A stretch of DNA of 64,000 nt from Pseudomonas tohonis (GTDB taxonomy: Bacteria > Pseudomonadota > Gammaproteobacteria > Pseudomonadales > Pseudomonadaceae): contig NZ_AP023189.1 in NCBI RefSeq assembly GCF_012767755.2, positions 4,156,001-4,220,000 of the forward strand, read 5' to 3'. Positions 54,697 through 63,480 of this stretch are shown piece by piece. The notes under the pieces are model-generated. The model did no database searches and had not been told where the DNA came from. It worked only from the letters and a program-made list of their open reading frames with translations. How positions within the stretch are numbered: the first letter of the stretch is position 1; every line of letters starts with the position of its first letter. The position numbers and the translations under genes are program-made.

Positions 54697-56352
54697 ATGC
54701 CCAGCGCCCTCGACGATCCCTTCTACTACCTGAACAACTTCCAGGCCGTGCTCGACTGGATCGGCGCGCGCTATGACGACCTGCTGGACGACGAGGAGCG
54801 GGGCTTCATCGCGGCCTTCGCCGGCCTGCCCAAGGCCTCCCGCGCGCTGCTGGTGCGCATGGTGATGCGCAAGGGCACGCTGTTTCGCGAAAGCAAGCTG
54901 GCTTACGTCGAGATCGGCCCCACCCGCGAGGCCCTGCAGCCGCTGGTGGCGCTGGGCTGGGTGGACCCGGCACCGCAGCTGACGCTTGCGCAACTCTTCG
55001 CCCTGCTGCGCAAGCCGGAGATCGCCGACTGCTTCGGCGCCCAGCTCGGCCGGGCCGGTGCGCGCAAGGCCGACCAGCTCGCCCTGTTGCAACCCCTGCA
55101 CCCCGATGCGCAGCCCCTGGACGCCTGGTGCCCGGGGCTGGAGGAGCGCGTCCATGCCCTGCAGCTCATGGCCCTGTGCGACCGCCTGCGGCTGATGTTC
55201 TTCGGCAACCTGGCCCAGGACTGGTCCGAGTTCGTGCTCGCCGACCTGGGCATCTACCAGTACGAGAAGGTCGAGCTGGATGCCGCCTCGCGGGGCTTCC
55301 GCCACCGCGCCGACATCGAGCTGTACCTGCACCTCTACCAGTGCCGCGAGCGCTTCGAAGCCGGCGAGGAGCCCGCAGAGGTGCTGGCGAGCATTCCGCC
55401 GGCCAACGACAACCCCTGGCTGCAAAGCCGCCGCGCGCGCCTGCTGTTCCAGCTCGGCCAGCATTGCGAGCGCCAGGGCGAGATGGACCTGGCGCTGGAG
55501 ATCTATGCCGGCTGCAGCGACCCCGGCGCGCGTATCCGCCGCATCCGCGTGCTGGAGAAGATCGCCGCCTTCGACGACGCCCATCGCCTCGCCCTGGAAC
55601 TGGCGGCCGGCGTGCACAGTGACGAGGAGCAGCAGCACCTCACGCGCATCCTGCCGCGCCTGCGACGCAGGCTGGGCCTGCCCAAGCAAACGCCGCGCGC
55701 ACCCACGCCGGTGACGCGTCTGGACCTGCGGCTACCCAGGGGCGAAGACTTCGTCTCGGTGGAGCACAGCGTCGCCCAGCACCTGGCGGATGAACCGGGC
55801 CCGGTGCACTACGTCGAGAACACCCTGGTCAACTCGCTGTTCGGCCTGCTCTGCTGGGAGGCGATCTTCCTGCCGGTGCCGGGCGCCTTCTTCCACCCCT
55901 TCCACGCCGCCCCGGCGGACCTGCTCGCCGCCGACTTCCAGGCGCGCCGCAGCGAGGCCTTCGCCGCCTGCCTGGCGCAGCTGGACAGCGATGCCTGGCA
56001 GGCCACCATCCGCCGCAACCACGCCGCCAAGTACGGCCTGCAGTCGCCCTTCGTCTACTGGGGCGTGCTCGACGAGGCGCTGCTGGAACAGGCGCTGGCA
56101 TGCCTGCCCGCCGCGCACCTGAAGCTGTGGTTCCAGCGCCTGCTGGCCGACATCAAGACCAACCGTGCCGGGCTGCCGGACCTGATCCGCTTCTGGCCCC
56201 GGGAACGGCGCTACCAGATGATCGAGGTGAAGGGCCCCGGCGACCGCCTGCAGGACAACCAGCTGCGCTGGCTGGACTTCTGCGCCGCGCACGGCATGCC
56301 GGTGACCGTCTGCTACGTGCAATGGGCCGAAACCGAGGCCGCCCTCGCGTGA
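54697..56352 (+). CDS. FAN1-type structure-specific nuclease (VRR-NUC)
   Basis: A 551-residue homologue of FAN1, the nuclease that processes interstrand crosslinks and 5' flaps. The C-terminal VRR-NUC domain has the PD-(D/E)xK site: D495 in RAGLPDLIRFWP, then E510 and K512 in IEVKGPGDRLQ, followed by QLRWLDF. The N-terminal and central parts (DDPFYYLNNFQAVLDWI; helical TPR-like region 230-330) fit bacterial FAN1 such as that of P. aeruginosa. The stop overlaps the helicase start (GTGA), so the two are translationally coupled. Confidence 0.92.
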   Translation: MPSALDDPFYYLNNFQAVLDWIGARYDDLLDDEERGFIAAFAGLPKASRALLVRMVMRKGTLFRESKLAYVEIGPTREALQPLVALGWVDPAPQLTLAQLFALLRKPEIADCFGAQLGRAGARKADQLALLQPLHPDAQPLDAWCPGLEERVHALQLMALCDRLRLMFFGNLAQDWSEFVLADLGIYQYEKVELDAASRGFRHRADIELYLHLYQCRERFEAGEEPAEVLASIPPANDNPWLQSRRARLLFQLGQHCERQGEMDLALEIYAGCSDPGARIRRIRVLEKIAAFDDAHRLALELAAGVHSDEEQQHLTRILPRLRRRLGLPKQTPRAPTPVTRLDLRLPRGEDFVSVEHSVAQHLADEPGPVHYVENTLVNSLFGLLCWEAIFLPVPGAFFHPFHAAPADLLAADFQARRSEAFAACLAQLDSDAWQATIRRNHAAKYGLQSPFVYWGVLDEALLEQALACLPAAHLKLWFQRLLADIKTNRAGLPDLIRFWPRERRYQMIEVKGPGDRLQDNQLRWLDFCAAHGMPVTVCYVQWAETEAALA

Positions 56353-58610
56353 GCTACCAGGTGGCCGTGCGCGCGCTCTGCGAATTCACCGCCAAGTGCG
56401 GCGACCTGGACCTGCGCTTCACCCCCGCCCCCACCGCCCTGGAAGGCATGGCCGGCCACGCCCTGGTGGCGGCGCGCCGGGGCGAGGGCTACCAGAGCGA
56501 GGTGGCGCTGGCGGGCGAGTTCCGCAACCTCAGGGTGCGCGGCCGCGCCGACGGCTACGACCCCGCGCGCAACCGCCTGGAAGAGGTGAAGACCCATCGC
56601 GGCGACCTGGCCCGCCAGCCGGCCAACCACCGCCAGCTGCACTGGGCCCAGGTGCGCGTCTACGGCTGGCTGCTGTGCCAGGAGCGGGGCCTGGACGAGG
56701 TGGAACTGGCCCTGGTGTATTTCGATGTCGGCAGCCAGAAGGAAACCCTGTTCACCGAGCGCGCCAGCGCCGCCGAGCTGCAGGTGTTCTTCGAGGCGCA
56801 GTGCCTGGCCTTCATCGCCTGGGCCGAGGCGGAGCTGGCCCACCAGGGCGTGCGCAACACGGCGCTGCAGGCGTTGCGCTTCCCCCACGCCACCTTCCGC
56901 AGCGGCCAGCGTGAACTGGCCGAGGCGGTGTACAAGGCCGCCAGCACCGGCTGCTGCCTGCTGGCCCAGGCCCCCACCGGTATCGGCAAGACCCTGGCCA
57001 CCCTGTTCCCCCAGCTCAAGGCCCTGGGCGGCGAGCGCCTGGAGCGCATCTTCTTCCTCGCCGCCAAGACTCCGGGGCGCCAACTGGCCCTGCACAGCCT
57101 GGCGACCCTGCGCGACAGCGTCGACGTGCTGCCCCTGCGGGTGCTCGAGCTCACCGCCCGCGACAAGGCCTGCGAGCACCCCGGCAGCGCCTGCCATGGC
57201 GAAGCCTGCCCCTTGGCGCGGGGCTTCTACGATCGCCTGCCGGCCGCGCGCAAGGCCGCCGCCGAACGCCGCTGGCTGGACCGCGCCGCCCTGCGCGAAG
57301 TGGCCCTGGCGCACGGGGTCTGCCCCTACTACCTGGGCCAGGAGATGGCGCGCTGGAGCGACCTGGTGGTGGGCGACTACAACTACTACTTCGACCTCGG
57401 CGCCCTGCTCTTCGGCCTCACCCAGGCCAACCAGTGGCGCGTCGGCGTATTGGTGGACGAGGCCCACAACCTGGTGGAGCGGGCGCGCGCCATGTACTCC
57501 GCCGAACTGCGCCAGGGCGCGCTGAAGGCCCTGTGCAAGAGCGTGCCGCCGGCGTTGAAGAAGCCGCTGGAGCGTGTGCAGCGCAGCTGGAGCGAACTGA
57601 ACAAGGCCCAGCGGGTGGATTACCAGGCCTACGACGAGCCGCCGCAGAAGCTGCTCGGAGCGCTGCAGAACGCGGTCACCGCCATCACCGACCACCTCGC
57701 CGAGCAGCCCGGCGCCCCGCTGGACCCGGAGCTGATGGCGTTCTATTTCGACGCCATGCATTTCGCCCGCATGGCCGAGCTGTTCGACCGCCATTCGCTG
57801 TTCGACCTGAACAAGTACCTGGCCGGCAAGAGCAGCCGCTCCACCCTGTGCCTGCGCAACCTGGTGCCGGCGCCCTTCCTCGGCCCGCGCCTGGCCGGCA
57901 GCCGCTCCACGGTGCTGTTCTCCGCCACCCTCAACCCGCGCCGCTACTACGCCGACCTGCTGGGGGTGCCGGCCAACACGCCCTGGCTGGAGGTGCAGTC
58001 GCCCTTCGCCGCCGAGCAGTTGCAGGTGCGCGTGGCACGGCGTCTGTCCACCCGCTACCAGCACCGCACGCAATCCCTGGAACCCATCGTCGAGCGCATG
58101 GCCGACCAGTTCCATCAGCGCCCGGGCAACTACCTGGCCTTCTTCAGCAGCTACCAGTACCTGGAGCAGGTGGCGGCGCTGTTCGCCGAACGCCACCCCT
58201 TCATCCCCGCCTGGAGCCAGTCGCGGAGCATGGACGAAGGCGCGCGCACGGCCTTTCTCGAACGCTTCGCCGAGGGCGGCCGCGGCATCGGCTTCGCGGT
58301 GCTCGGCGGGGCCTTCGGCGAAGGCATCGACCTGCCGGGCGAGCGCCTGATCGGTGCGTTCATCGCCACCCTCGGCCTGCCCCAGGTGAACCCGGTGAAC
58401 GAGCAGTTGAAGCAGCGCATGGCCGCGATCTTCCAGGCCGGCTACGACTACACCTACCTCTATCCCGGGCTGCAGAAGGTGGTGCAGGCCGCCGGGCGGG
58501 TGATCCGCACCCAGGGCGACCGCGGCGTGGTGCACCTGATGGACGACCGCTTCGCCCAACCCGAGATCCGCCGCCTGCTGCCTGCCTGGTGGCAGGTGGA
58601 AATGGACTGA
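56349..58610 (+). CDS. Cas4-like nuclease fused to XPD/DinG-type iron-sulfur helicase
   Basis: A 753-residue superfamily 2 DNA helicase with its own nuclease-like domain. The N-terminal part shows a PD-(D/E)xK pattern, D68 (GRADGYD), E79 and K81 (EEVK), plus a QxxxY-like HWAQVRVYGWL, as in Cas4/RecB. Helicase motif I QAPTGIGKT has K214 and motif II DEAH is at 370-373. Four cysteines (C275, C282, C287, C325) lie where XPD-type helicases hold a 4Fe-4S cluster. Motif VI is QAAGRVIRTQGDRG. The GTG start at 56349 overlaps the FAN1 stop. A role in crosslink or flap repair with FAN1 is inferred. Confidence 0.9.
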   Translation: MSYQVAVRALCEFTAKCGDLDLRFTPAPTALEGMAGHALVAARRGEGYQSEVALAGEFRNLRVRGRADGYDPARNRLEEVKTHRGDLARQPANHRQLHWAQVRVYGWLLCQERGLDEVELALVYFDVGSQKETLFTERASAAELQVFFEAQCLAFIAWAEAELAHQGVRNTALQALRFPHATFRSGQRELAEAVYKAASTGCCLLAQAPTGIGKTLATLFPQLKALGGERLERIFFLAAKTPGRQLALHSLATLRDSVDVLPLRVLELTARDKACEHPGSACHGEACPLARGFYDRLPAARKAAAERRWLDRAALREVALAHGVCPYYLGQEMARWSDLVVGDYNYYFDLGALLFGLTQANQWRVGVLVDEAHNLVERARAMYSAELRQGALKALCKSVPPALKKPLERVQRSWSELNKAQRVDYQAYDEPPQKLLGALQNAVTAITDHLAEQPGAPLDPELMAFYFDAMHFARMAELFDRHSLFDLNKYLAGKSSRSTLCLRNLVPAPFLGPRLAGSRSTVLFSATLNPRRYYADLLGVPANTPWLEVQSPFAAEQLQVRVARRLSTRYQHRTQSLEPIVERMADQFHQRPGNYLAFFSSYQYLEQVAALFAERHPFIPAWSQSRSMDEGARTAFLERFAEGGRGIGFAVLGGAFGEGIDLPGERLIGAFIATLGLPQVNPVNEQLKQRMAAIFQAGYDYTYLYPGLQKVVQAAGRVIRTQGDRGVVHLMDDRFAQPEIRRLLPAWWQVEMD

Positions 58611-58721
58611 ACAGGGTTGCCCCCTGCCCCGGGCCGCCCCCGCGATGCGCCGGGCAGGGGCAAAAACGACCTGCACCCCATGCGCCCCCGTCCTGCCGCT
58701 GCGCCTGGGAAAACCGCCTTC

Positions 58722-58727
58722 TATAAT
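58722..58727 (+). promoter_or_regulatory. -10 element before the EAL gene
   Basis: A perfect TATAAT stands 27 bases before the GTG at 58754. The corresponding -35 region (CTGCGC) is poor. Confidence 0.45.
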
Positions 58728-58753
58728 CCTTCCCAGCCTGCAGGGATCGCCGC

Positions 58754-60220
58754 GTGGAACGGACGGCCCGGCTGAACACGGGCGCACGGGAACCCCGAAT
58801 GAACGCGACAACTCGCTTGTGGAAGCGCGTAAGGCAGCTGTGGCATGCCGCCGACCTGGTGTCGGTGGCCCAGCGCCGCGAGCGGCGCATGCGCCTGCTG
58901 GCGAGCAGCGTGATGCTGGTACTGGGCCTGATCTGGGCGGTGGTCTTCAGCCTGCGCGGCCTCTGGGCCATCGTCGCGATGGATGCGGTGCTGATCACCT
59001 CGGGCCTGGCGGTCTTCCACCTCACGGTGTGCAACAAGGCGCGCAGCGCCAACCTCCTGCTCTTCAGCGTGCTGATCGTCACCATCGCCGGCACCGCCAT
59101 CGTGCTCGACGCGCCCAACGCGGCGGCGCCCCGCGCCACCCACCTCTACCTGCTGCCACTCACCCTGGCCGCGCTGATGGCCTTCCGCGACGAAGGCCTG
59201 TGGCTGCGCTATGGCGTCGCGCTGCTGTGCCTGGTGACCTTCACCGGCCTGGCCTCCACCAACTGGACACCGCTCCCCGGCCACAACCTGCCGGACGAGG
59301 TGCGCACGCCCGGCTCCTGGGCCCAGGCCGGCGCGGCGATGGCGATGTTCTTCGCCCTGCTCCACGTCCTGCAGACCGACGCCGCCGAGCGCTCGGTGCT
59401 GGAGCGCGAGCTGCAGGCGGCCCTGCGCGAGCGGCAGTTCGAGCTGCACTATCAGCCGCAGCTCGATGTCACCGGGCGGGTGATCGGTGCCGAGGTGCTG
59501 ATCCGCTGGCGCCACCCGCAGCGCGGCCTGCTGCCGCCAGGTGAGTTCATCGACCACGCCGAGCGCAGCGGGCTGATCATCCCCATCGGCAAATGGGTGC
59601 TGGAGCAGGCCTGCGCACAACTGCGCAGCTGGGCGGACGACCCCCTCCGCAAGGACCTGTGCCTGGCGGTCAACATCAGCCAGAAGCAGTTCCGCCAGGC
59701 CAGCTTCGTGCCCGAGGTGCTGGAGATGCTCAGGCGCCACGGCATGGACGCCAGCCGCCTGGAGCTGGAGCTGACCGAGACCATGCTGGTCCAGGACCTG
59801 GAGGACCTGACGCGCAAGATGTCGCAGCTGGTGGAGCATGGCGTGTCCTTCTCGCTCGACGACTTCGGCACCGGCTTCTCGTCCCTCAGCCACCTCAAGC
59901 GCCTGCCGCTGGGCAAGCTGAAGATCGACCGCTCCTTCATCTGCGACCTGCTCACCGACGCCAACAGCGAGGCCATCGTCTGCAGCGTCATCGCCCTGGG
60001 CCAGAGCATGGGCCTGACGGTGATCGCCGAGGGCGTCGAGACCGAGGCGCAGATGCAGTGCCTGCTGGAACGGGGCTGCCAGCAGTTCCAGGGCTACCTG
60101 CTGAGCAAGCCGCTGCCGCTCGCCGCGTTCATGGCCTTCACCCAGCAGAGCGTCGAACGCCAGGAGCGGGTGATCGGCAACGCCTTCGACGGGGCGGGAG
60201 TCGCCGCCACCAGGGAATGA
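58754..60220 (+). CDS. Membrane EAL-domain phosphodiesterase
   Basis: A protein of 488 residues from GTG 58754 (AGGGA upstream), or 473 from ATG 58799. The N-terminal half has about five membrane helices (about 47-210). The C-terminal EAL domain (about 225-475) has the signature in the form EVLIRW, plus [10 protein letters not shown], the ELTET glutamate, [17 protein letters not shown] and EGVET. The metal and catalytic residues appear complete, so hydrolysis of cyclic-di-GMP is expected. There is no GGDEF domain. The membrane part is a sensor of unknown input. Confidence 0.9.
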   Translation: MERTARLNTGAREPRMNATTRLWKRVRQLWHAADLVSVAQRRERRMRLLASSVMLVLGLIWAVVFSLRGLWAIVAMDAVLITSGLAVFHLTVCNKARSANLLLFSVLIVTIAGTAIVLDAPNAAAPRATHLYLLPLTLAALMAFRDEGLWLRYGVALLCLVTFTGLASTNWTPLPGHNLPDEVRTPGSWAQAGAAMAMFFALLHVLQTDAAERSVLERELQAALRERQFELHYQPQLDVTGRVIGAEVLIRWRHPQRGLLPPGEFIDHAERSGLIIPIGKWVLEQACAQLRSWADDPLRKDLCLAVNISQKQFRQASFVPEVLEMLRRHGMDASRLELELTETMLVQDLEDLTRKMSQLVEHGVSFSLDDFGTGFSSLSHLKRLPLGKLKIDRSFICDLLTDANSEAIVCSVIALGQSMGLTVIAEGVETEAQMQCLLERGCQQFQGYLLSKPLPLAAFMAFTQQSVERQERVIGNAFDGAGVAATRE

Positions 60221-60328
60221 TCCAGCGCAGCCGCAGTCTATGCCTCGTGCGGGGCGAGCCAGGCGCGCCCCGCTGGCAGCCGCCCGGCCCGGGGCGGTCC
60301 CGGAAGCTCGGCGTTGGCGAGGTCGATC

Positions 60329-60967
60329 ATGCGCTGGATATCAGGAATGCTTTGCGTGGCCGCGCTGCTCGTCGGCGGGCCCTCCCACGCCGGGGAAACC
60401 CGGGAGAAGGCCCAGGCCGCGGAAGACAAGGCCGAAGTGCTGGAAGAGAAGGCCGCCAGCCAGGCGCCGATTCCAGCCGACACCCCGCCGATCACCCGTA
60501 GCGAAGCCCGTGCCGTGGACCCCGACGGCGAGGCGCCGCTGGACGACCCCATCACCTGCCTCGCCCGCTCCATCTACTGGGAAGCCAAGGGCGCCCCGGC
60601 GCAGGACATGGAGTCGGTGGCCAACGTGGTGATGAACCGCCTGGGCGACGGGGCCTTCCCCAAGACCGTCTGCGCGGTGGTCAAGCAAGGCTCGGAAAGC
60701 CGCAGCTGCCAGTTCTCCTGGTGGTGCGATGGTCGCCCCGACGAAGCCGTGGAGGACGACCGCTTCACCCTCGCCCGGGAGATCGCCCGCAAGGCGCTGA
60801 ACGGCCAGCTGCGGGACCGCACCGACGGCGCGCTGTACTTCCACGACCGCAACGTCTCGCCGTCCTGGGCGAAGAAATTCACCCGTACGGCGCAGACCCA
60901 ACGCCTGCTGTTCTACAAGCCGCGACTGGAAGAACCGTTGGCCGGCGCCCAGGACAGCGCGCCCTAG
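60329..60967 (+). CDS. SleB-type cell wall hydrolase
   Basis: A 212-residue exported protein with signal peptide MRWISGMLCVAALLVGGPSHA. A low-complexity acidic/alanine linker (about 24-60) precedes a hydrolase_2 (SleB) domain: CLARSIYWEAKGAPAQDMESVANVVMNR with the catalytic Glu in WEAKG, then CQFSWWCDG. It probably cleaves peptidoglycan in the periplasm. ATG 60329 has GAGG 6 bases upstream. It is convergent with the DinB gene. Confidence 0.9.
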   Translation: MRWISGMLCVAALLVGGPSHAGETREKAQAAEDKAEVLEEKAASQAPIPADTPPITRSEARAVDPDGEAPLDDPITCLARSIYWEAKGAPAQDMESVANVVMNRLGDGAFPKTVCAVVKQGSESRSCQFSWWCDGRPDEAVEDDRFTLAREIARKALNGQLRDRTDGALYFHDRNVSPSWAKKFTRTAQTQRLLFYKPRLEEPLAGAQDSAP

Positions 60968-60974
60968 CGCGGCG

Positions 60975-61469
60975 TCAGGCCGTCTCCCGGCGCGCGGGCT
61001 CGGTGGCGTGCACGAACACCGTGTAGGTGTCCGCCGGGTGCGCCACACCGGCCAGGTCCAGGGCGTGGGCGATGTTGCCGCGGTGGTAGGTGCCGTGGTT
61101 CAGCACATGGAAGAACATCTCCTCGCGGCTCAGCCGGCCCGTGCGCCCATCGGTGAAGCGGAAGCCGATCTCCTGCGCTGCATCGGCAGCGTCCAGCCGG
61201 GCGACCGCCTCGGCGTACCACTGGCCGGACGCGAGCAGGCGGCGCTTGAGCGTCGGGTAGTCGGGCACCACATCGCTGTTGGTGGCCGCGTGGGGCTCCG
61301 CCGCCCCGGTCAGGCGCGCGCGGAACAGGTCCTCGACAATCACCATGTGGTTGAGCTGCTGCAGGATGAAGGCCAGCGACTCGGGAAACCGCGTGGCATC
61401 GATCAGCCCGATGGCCTCCAGGACACGTCGGTCCGCCCAGCACTTGTATTGAAAGGCCTTGGTCAGCAT
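60975..61469 (-). CDS. DinB-family protein
   Basis: A 164-residue four-helix-bundle protein of the DinB/YfiT group. The three metal-binding histidines typical of the family are seen at QLNHMVIVEDL (about H44), FFHVLNHGTYHRGNI (H132 and H136 area). These proteins are often thiol-dependent hydrolases or transferases. The substrate is unknown. ATG 61469 (MLTKAFQYKCWADRRVLEA) is the normal start. It lies downstream of a TetR gene on the same strand with a 43-base gap, so the pair may be one operon. Confidence 0.9.
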   Translation of the reverse strand: MLTKAFQYKCWADRRVLEAIGLIDATRFPESLAFILQQLNHMVIVEDLFRARLTGAAEPHAATNSDVVPDYPTLKRRLLASGQWYAEAVARLDAADAAQEIGFRFTDGRTGRLSREEMFFHVLNHGTYHRGNIAHALDLAGVAHPADTYTVFVHATEPARRETA

Positions 61470-61512
61470 GGAGGTCCTCGTTTTCGTCAATGGGGTGCAG
61501 GCGAGGCCGCCG

Positions 61513-62067
61513 CTAGCGTTCGGGCTCCTCGCCCGGCAGCAACTGGGCGATGTCCTCGTGAAAGGTCCGCCACTCGCCTTCGGAGATGTCCATGATGCTG
61601 AACGAGCGCAGGAAGAACGCACCCGTCGCAGCCAGGAAGGCCAGGCGCACGCGCTTGCCGCGCTCGGTCTCGAAGGCGTCGCCCAGCAGCAGGGAGCGGT
61701 ACCAGTCGTTGGCCTGCGTCTTCAGGCTTTCGTGGCTGAACATCGCCGTGAGGATCGCGGCGGCGCGCCGGCTCAACTCCTCGTCGGGTATGGCGATGAT
61801 GCCGATCTGCGCGATCAGGTGGTCGAGCATCCCGGCATCGGGCGCCAGGCGCGAGCGCACCGAAAGCTCGTAGTCGGTCTTCCAGCGATTGACCATCGCC
61901 TCGATCAGCCCGTCCTTGGTGCCGAAGCACGACTGCACGCCGCCCTTGCTGATCCCGGCGGCCTTGGCCACCTCGCCGATGCTCAACGCAGAAATGCCCT
62001 GTTCCATGACAACCGAGATGGCGGCGTCCAACACCAGGTTCCTGTCGATCACGGGACGTTTACTCAT
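61513..62067 (-). CDS. TetR-family transcriptional regulator
   Basis: A 184-residue TetR repressor. The HTH is at about 25-48 (LSIGEVAKAAGISKGGVQSCFGTKDGL), and a ligand domain with hydrophobic C-terminal helices follows. ATG 62067 (MSKRPVIDRN) is used; a GTG one codon earlier is less likely. A perfect 14-bp palindrome lies 19 bases upstream, which suggests autorepression and control of the DinB gene. Confidence 0.92.
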   Translation of the reverse strand: MSKRPVIDRNLVLDAAISVVMEQGISALSIGEVAKAAGISKGGVQSCFGTKDGLIEAMVNRWKTDYELSVRSRLAPDAGMLDHLIAQIGIIAIPDEELSRRAAAILTAMFSHESLKTQANDWYRSLLLGDAFETERGKRVRLAFLAATGAFFLRSFSIMDISEGEWRTFHEDIAQLLPGEEPER

Positions 62068-62085
62068 CACGGTTCTCTGAATTAG

Positions 62086-62099
62086 AATACGATCGTATT
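62086..62099. promoter_or_regulatory. TetR operator palindrome
   Basis: AATACGATCGTATT is a perfect 14-bp palindrome just upstream of the TetR start. It is within reach of that gene's promoter. Confidence 0.78.
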
Positions 62100-62302
62100 T
62101 TTATTTGCACCCCCTCACCGGGGCTCGCACCGAGGTTCACCCAGCGCATCCAGGGTGCTGTCCAGGCAGGCGCGGCAACGCTGCCCGACACGGACGCACC
62201 CCTGCCTACCAACCGAAATCGCTGCGCGGTCTCCTGGGACCGCGCAGGCCAATTCCTTCGGGGCATACATCACAATTTTACTGCCAATCCGCGGGGCGGC
62301 TT

Positions 62303-63340
62303 ATGGCTATCGATCGTAATTCGGCGGCAGGGATCAGTTTTGCCAACCGCATTTACAAACCGCGAGCCATCGGTTGCGCACTGAGCTTCATCTATGTCGC
62401 GACCACCACCTACCCGGGCACCTGGCCGCTCTGGGGGCTGATGGGGCTGAACGGTTTCATCTGGCCCTACCTCGCCTACCGCATCGCCCTCGCCTCGCCC
62501 GCGCCCTACCGGGCCGAACTGCGCAACCTCCAGCTCGATTGCGCCTTCGCCGGGGGGTGGGTCGTGGCCATGCACTTCAGCGCGCTGCCATCGCTGCTGT
62601 TGCTGTCGATGGTCGCGATGAACTGCGTCACGGCCAAGGGCATCCACCTCCTCTCCAAGGGGCTCGCGGCCGCGGCTGCGGGCATTTTCCTGGCCGGGGC
62701 CTGCCTGGGTTTCGAGGTCACCTGGGAAACGCCGGCACGGGTCATCTGGGCATGCCTACCCATGCTGGTCATCTATCCCTTCGTGGTCGGTTGGGCGAGC
62801 TACAGCCTGGCCAAGCAACTGCTGAGGCAGCAGAAGGCGTTGTCCATCGTCGCCGGCTTCGACGAGCGCATGCTCACGCCCCATGACCGCTGGCTCTACC
62901 AGTTGGCGCAGGTCTTCCTGCGCTGCCGGTGCGGCTCCGGCCAGGCCACCGTCGCGCACATCCGCATCGACGACTTCGAGGCGCTCGGGGAGCGGCACGG
63001 CGCGCTGGTGACCAACGCCCTGAGCGTCCGCCTGGGGCACCTGATCGTCGCCGGGCTGCGCAGCACCGACCTCGTCTGCATGCGGCGCCCCGGCGAATTC
63101 CTGGTGCTCCTGCAGCAGGCGAGGACCCTCGGCGCGCAGGCATTGACCAGCCGCATCGAAGAGGCCTTCGAGCACTGCTTCGCCGGCGGCAAGGGATTGC
63201 CCGAGGCACGCATCCGCGTCGGGCTCGCCGAATTCACCCACGACCTGCGCAGCGAGAACGAATGGTTGCGCCAGGCCCGGCAGCACTCGACCCCGCTGAA
63301 GACCGATCAGCCACACCCTGCCAGCCATTCCGGCGCCTAG
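62303..63340 (+). CDS. MASE2-type membrane protein with degenerate GGDEF domain
   Basis: A 345-residue protein. Residues about 15-175 form a membrane domain of the MASE2 type found in AdrA-like diguanylate cyclases (start SFANRIYKPRAIGCALSF). The C-terminal half keeps the GGDEF fold (AHIRIDDFEALGERHG, LRSTDLVCMRRPGEFLVLLQQA), but the active-site loop reads RPGEF at 262-266 in place of GGDEF. Cyclase activity is therefore doubtful, and a binding or regulatory role is more likely. ATG 62303 is chosen; the open frame to 62105 crosses the leader. Confidence 0.85.
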   Translation: MAIDRNSAAGISFANRIYKPRAIGCALSFIYVATTTYPGTWPLWGLMGLNGFIWPYLAYRIALASPAPYRAELRNLQLDCAFAGGWVVAMHFSALPSLLLLSMVAMNCVTAKGIHLLSKGLAAAAAGIFLAGACLGFEVTWETPARVIWACLPMLVIYPFVVGWASYSLAKQLLRQQKALSIVAGFDERMLTPHDRWLYQLAQVFLRCRCGSGQATVAHIRIDDFEALGERHGALVTNALSVRLGHLIVAGLRSTDLVCMRRPGEFLVLLQQARTLGAQALTSRIEEAFEHCFAGGKGLPEARIRVGLAEFTHDLRSENEWLRQARQHSTPLKTDQPHPASHSGA

Positions 63341-63480
63341 CAGGCCGGCCCGTTGCCGGCGCCAGCCCATGGCCGCCGGCAAGGCGTGGCGGCAACGAAC
63401 ATCCCACCGTGCGCGGCCGACGTCCGCACGGGGACCCTGGCTTTTCACACCCACCAACTGTCATTTGAAGGAGTATTCAG

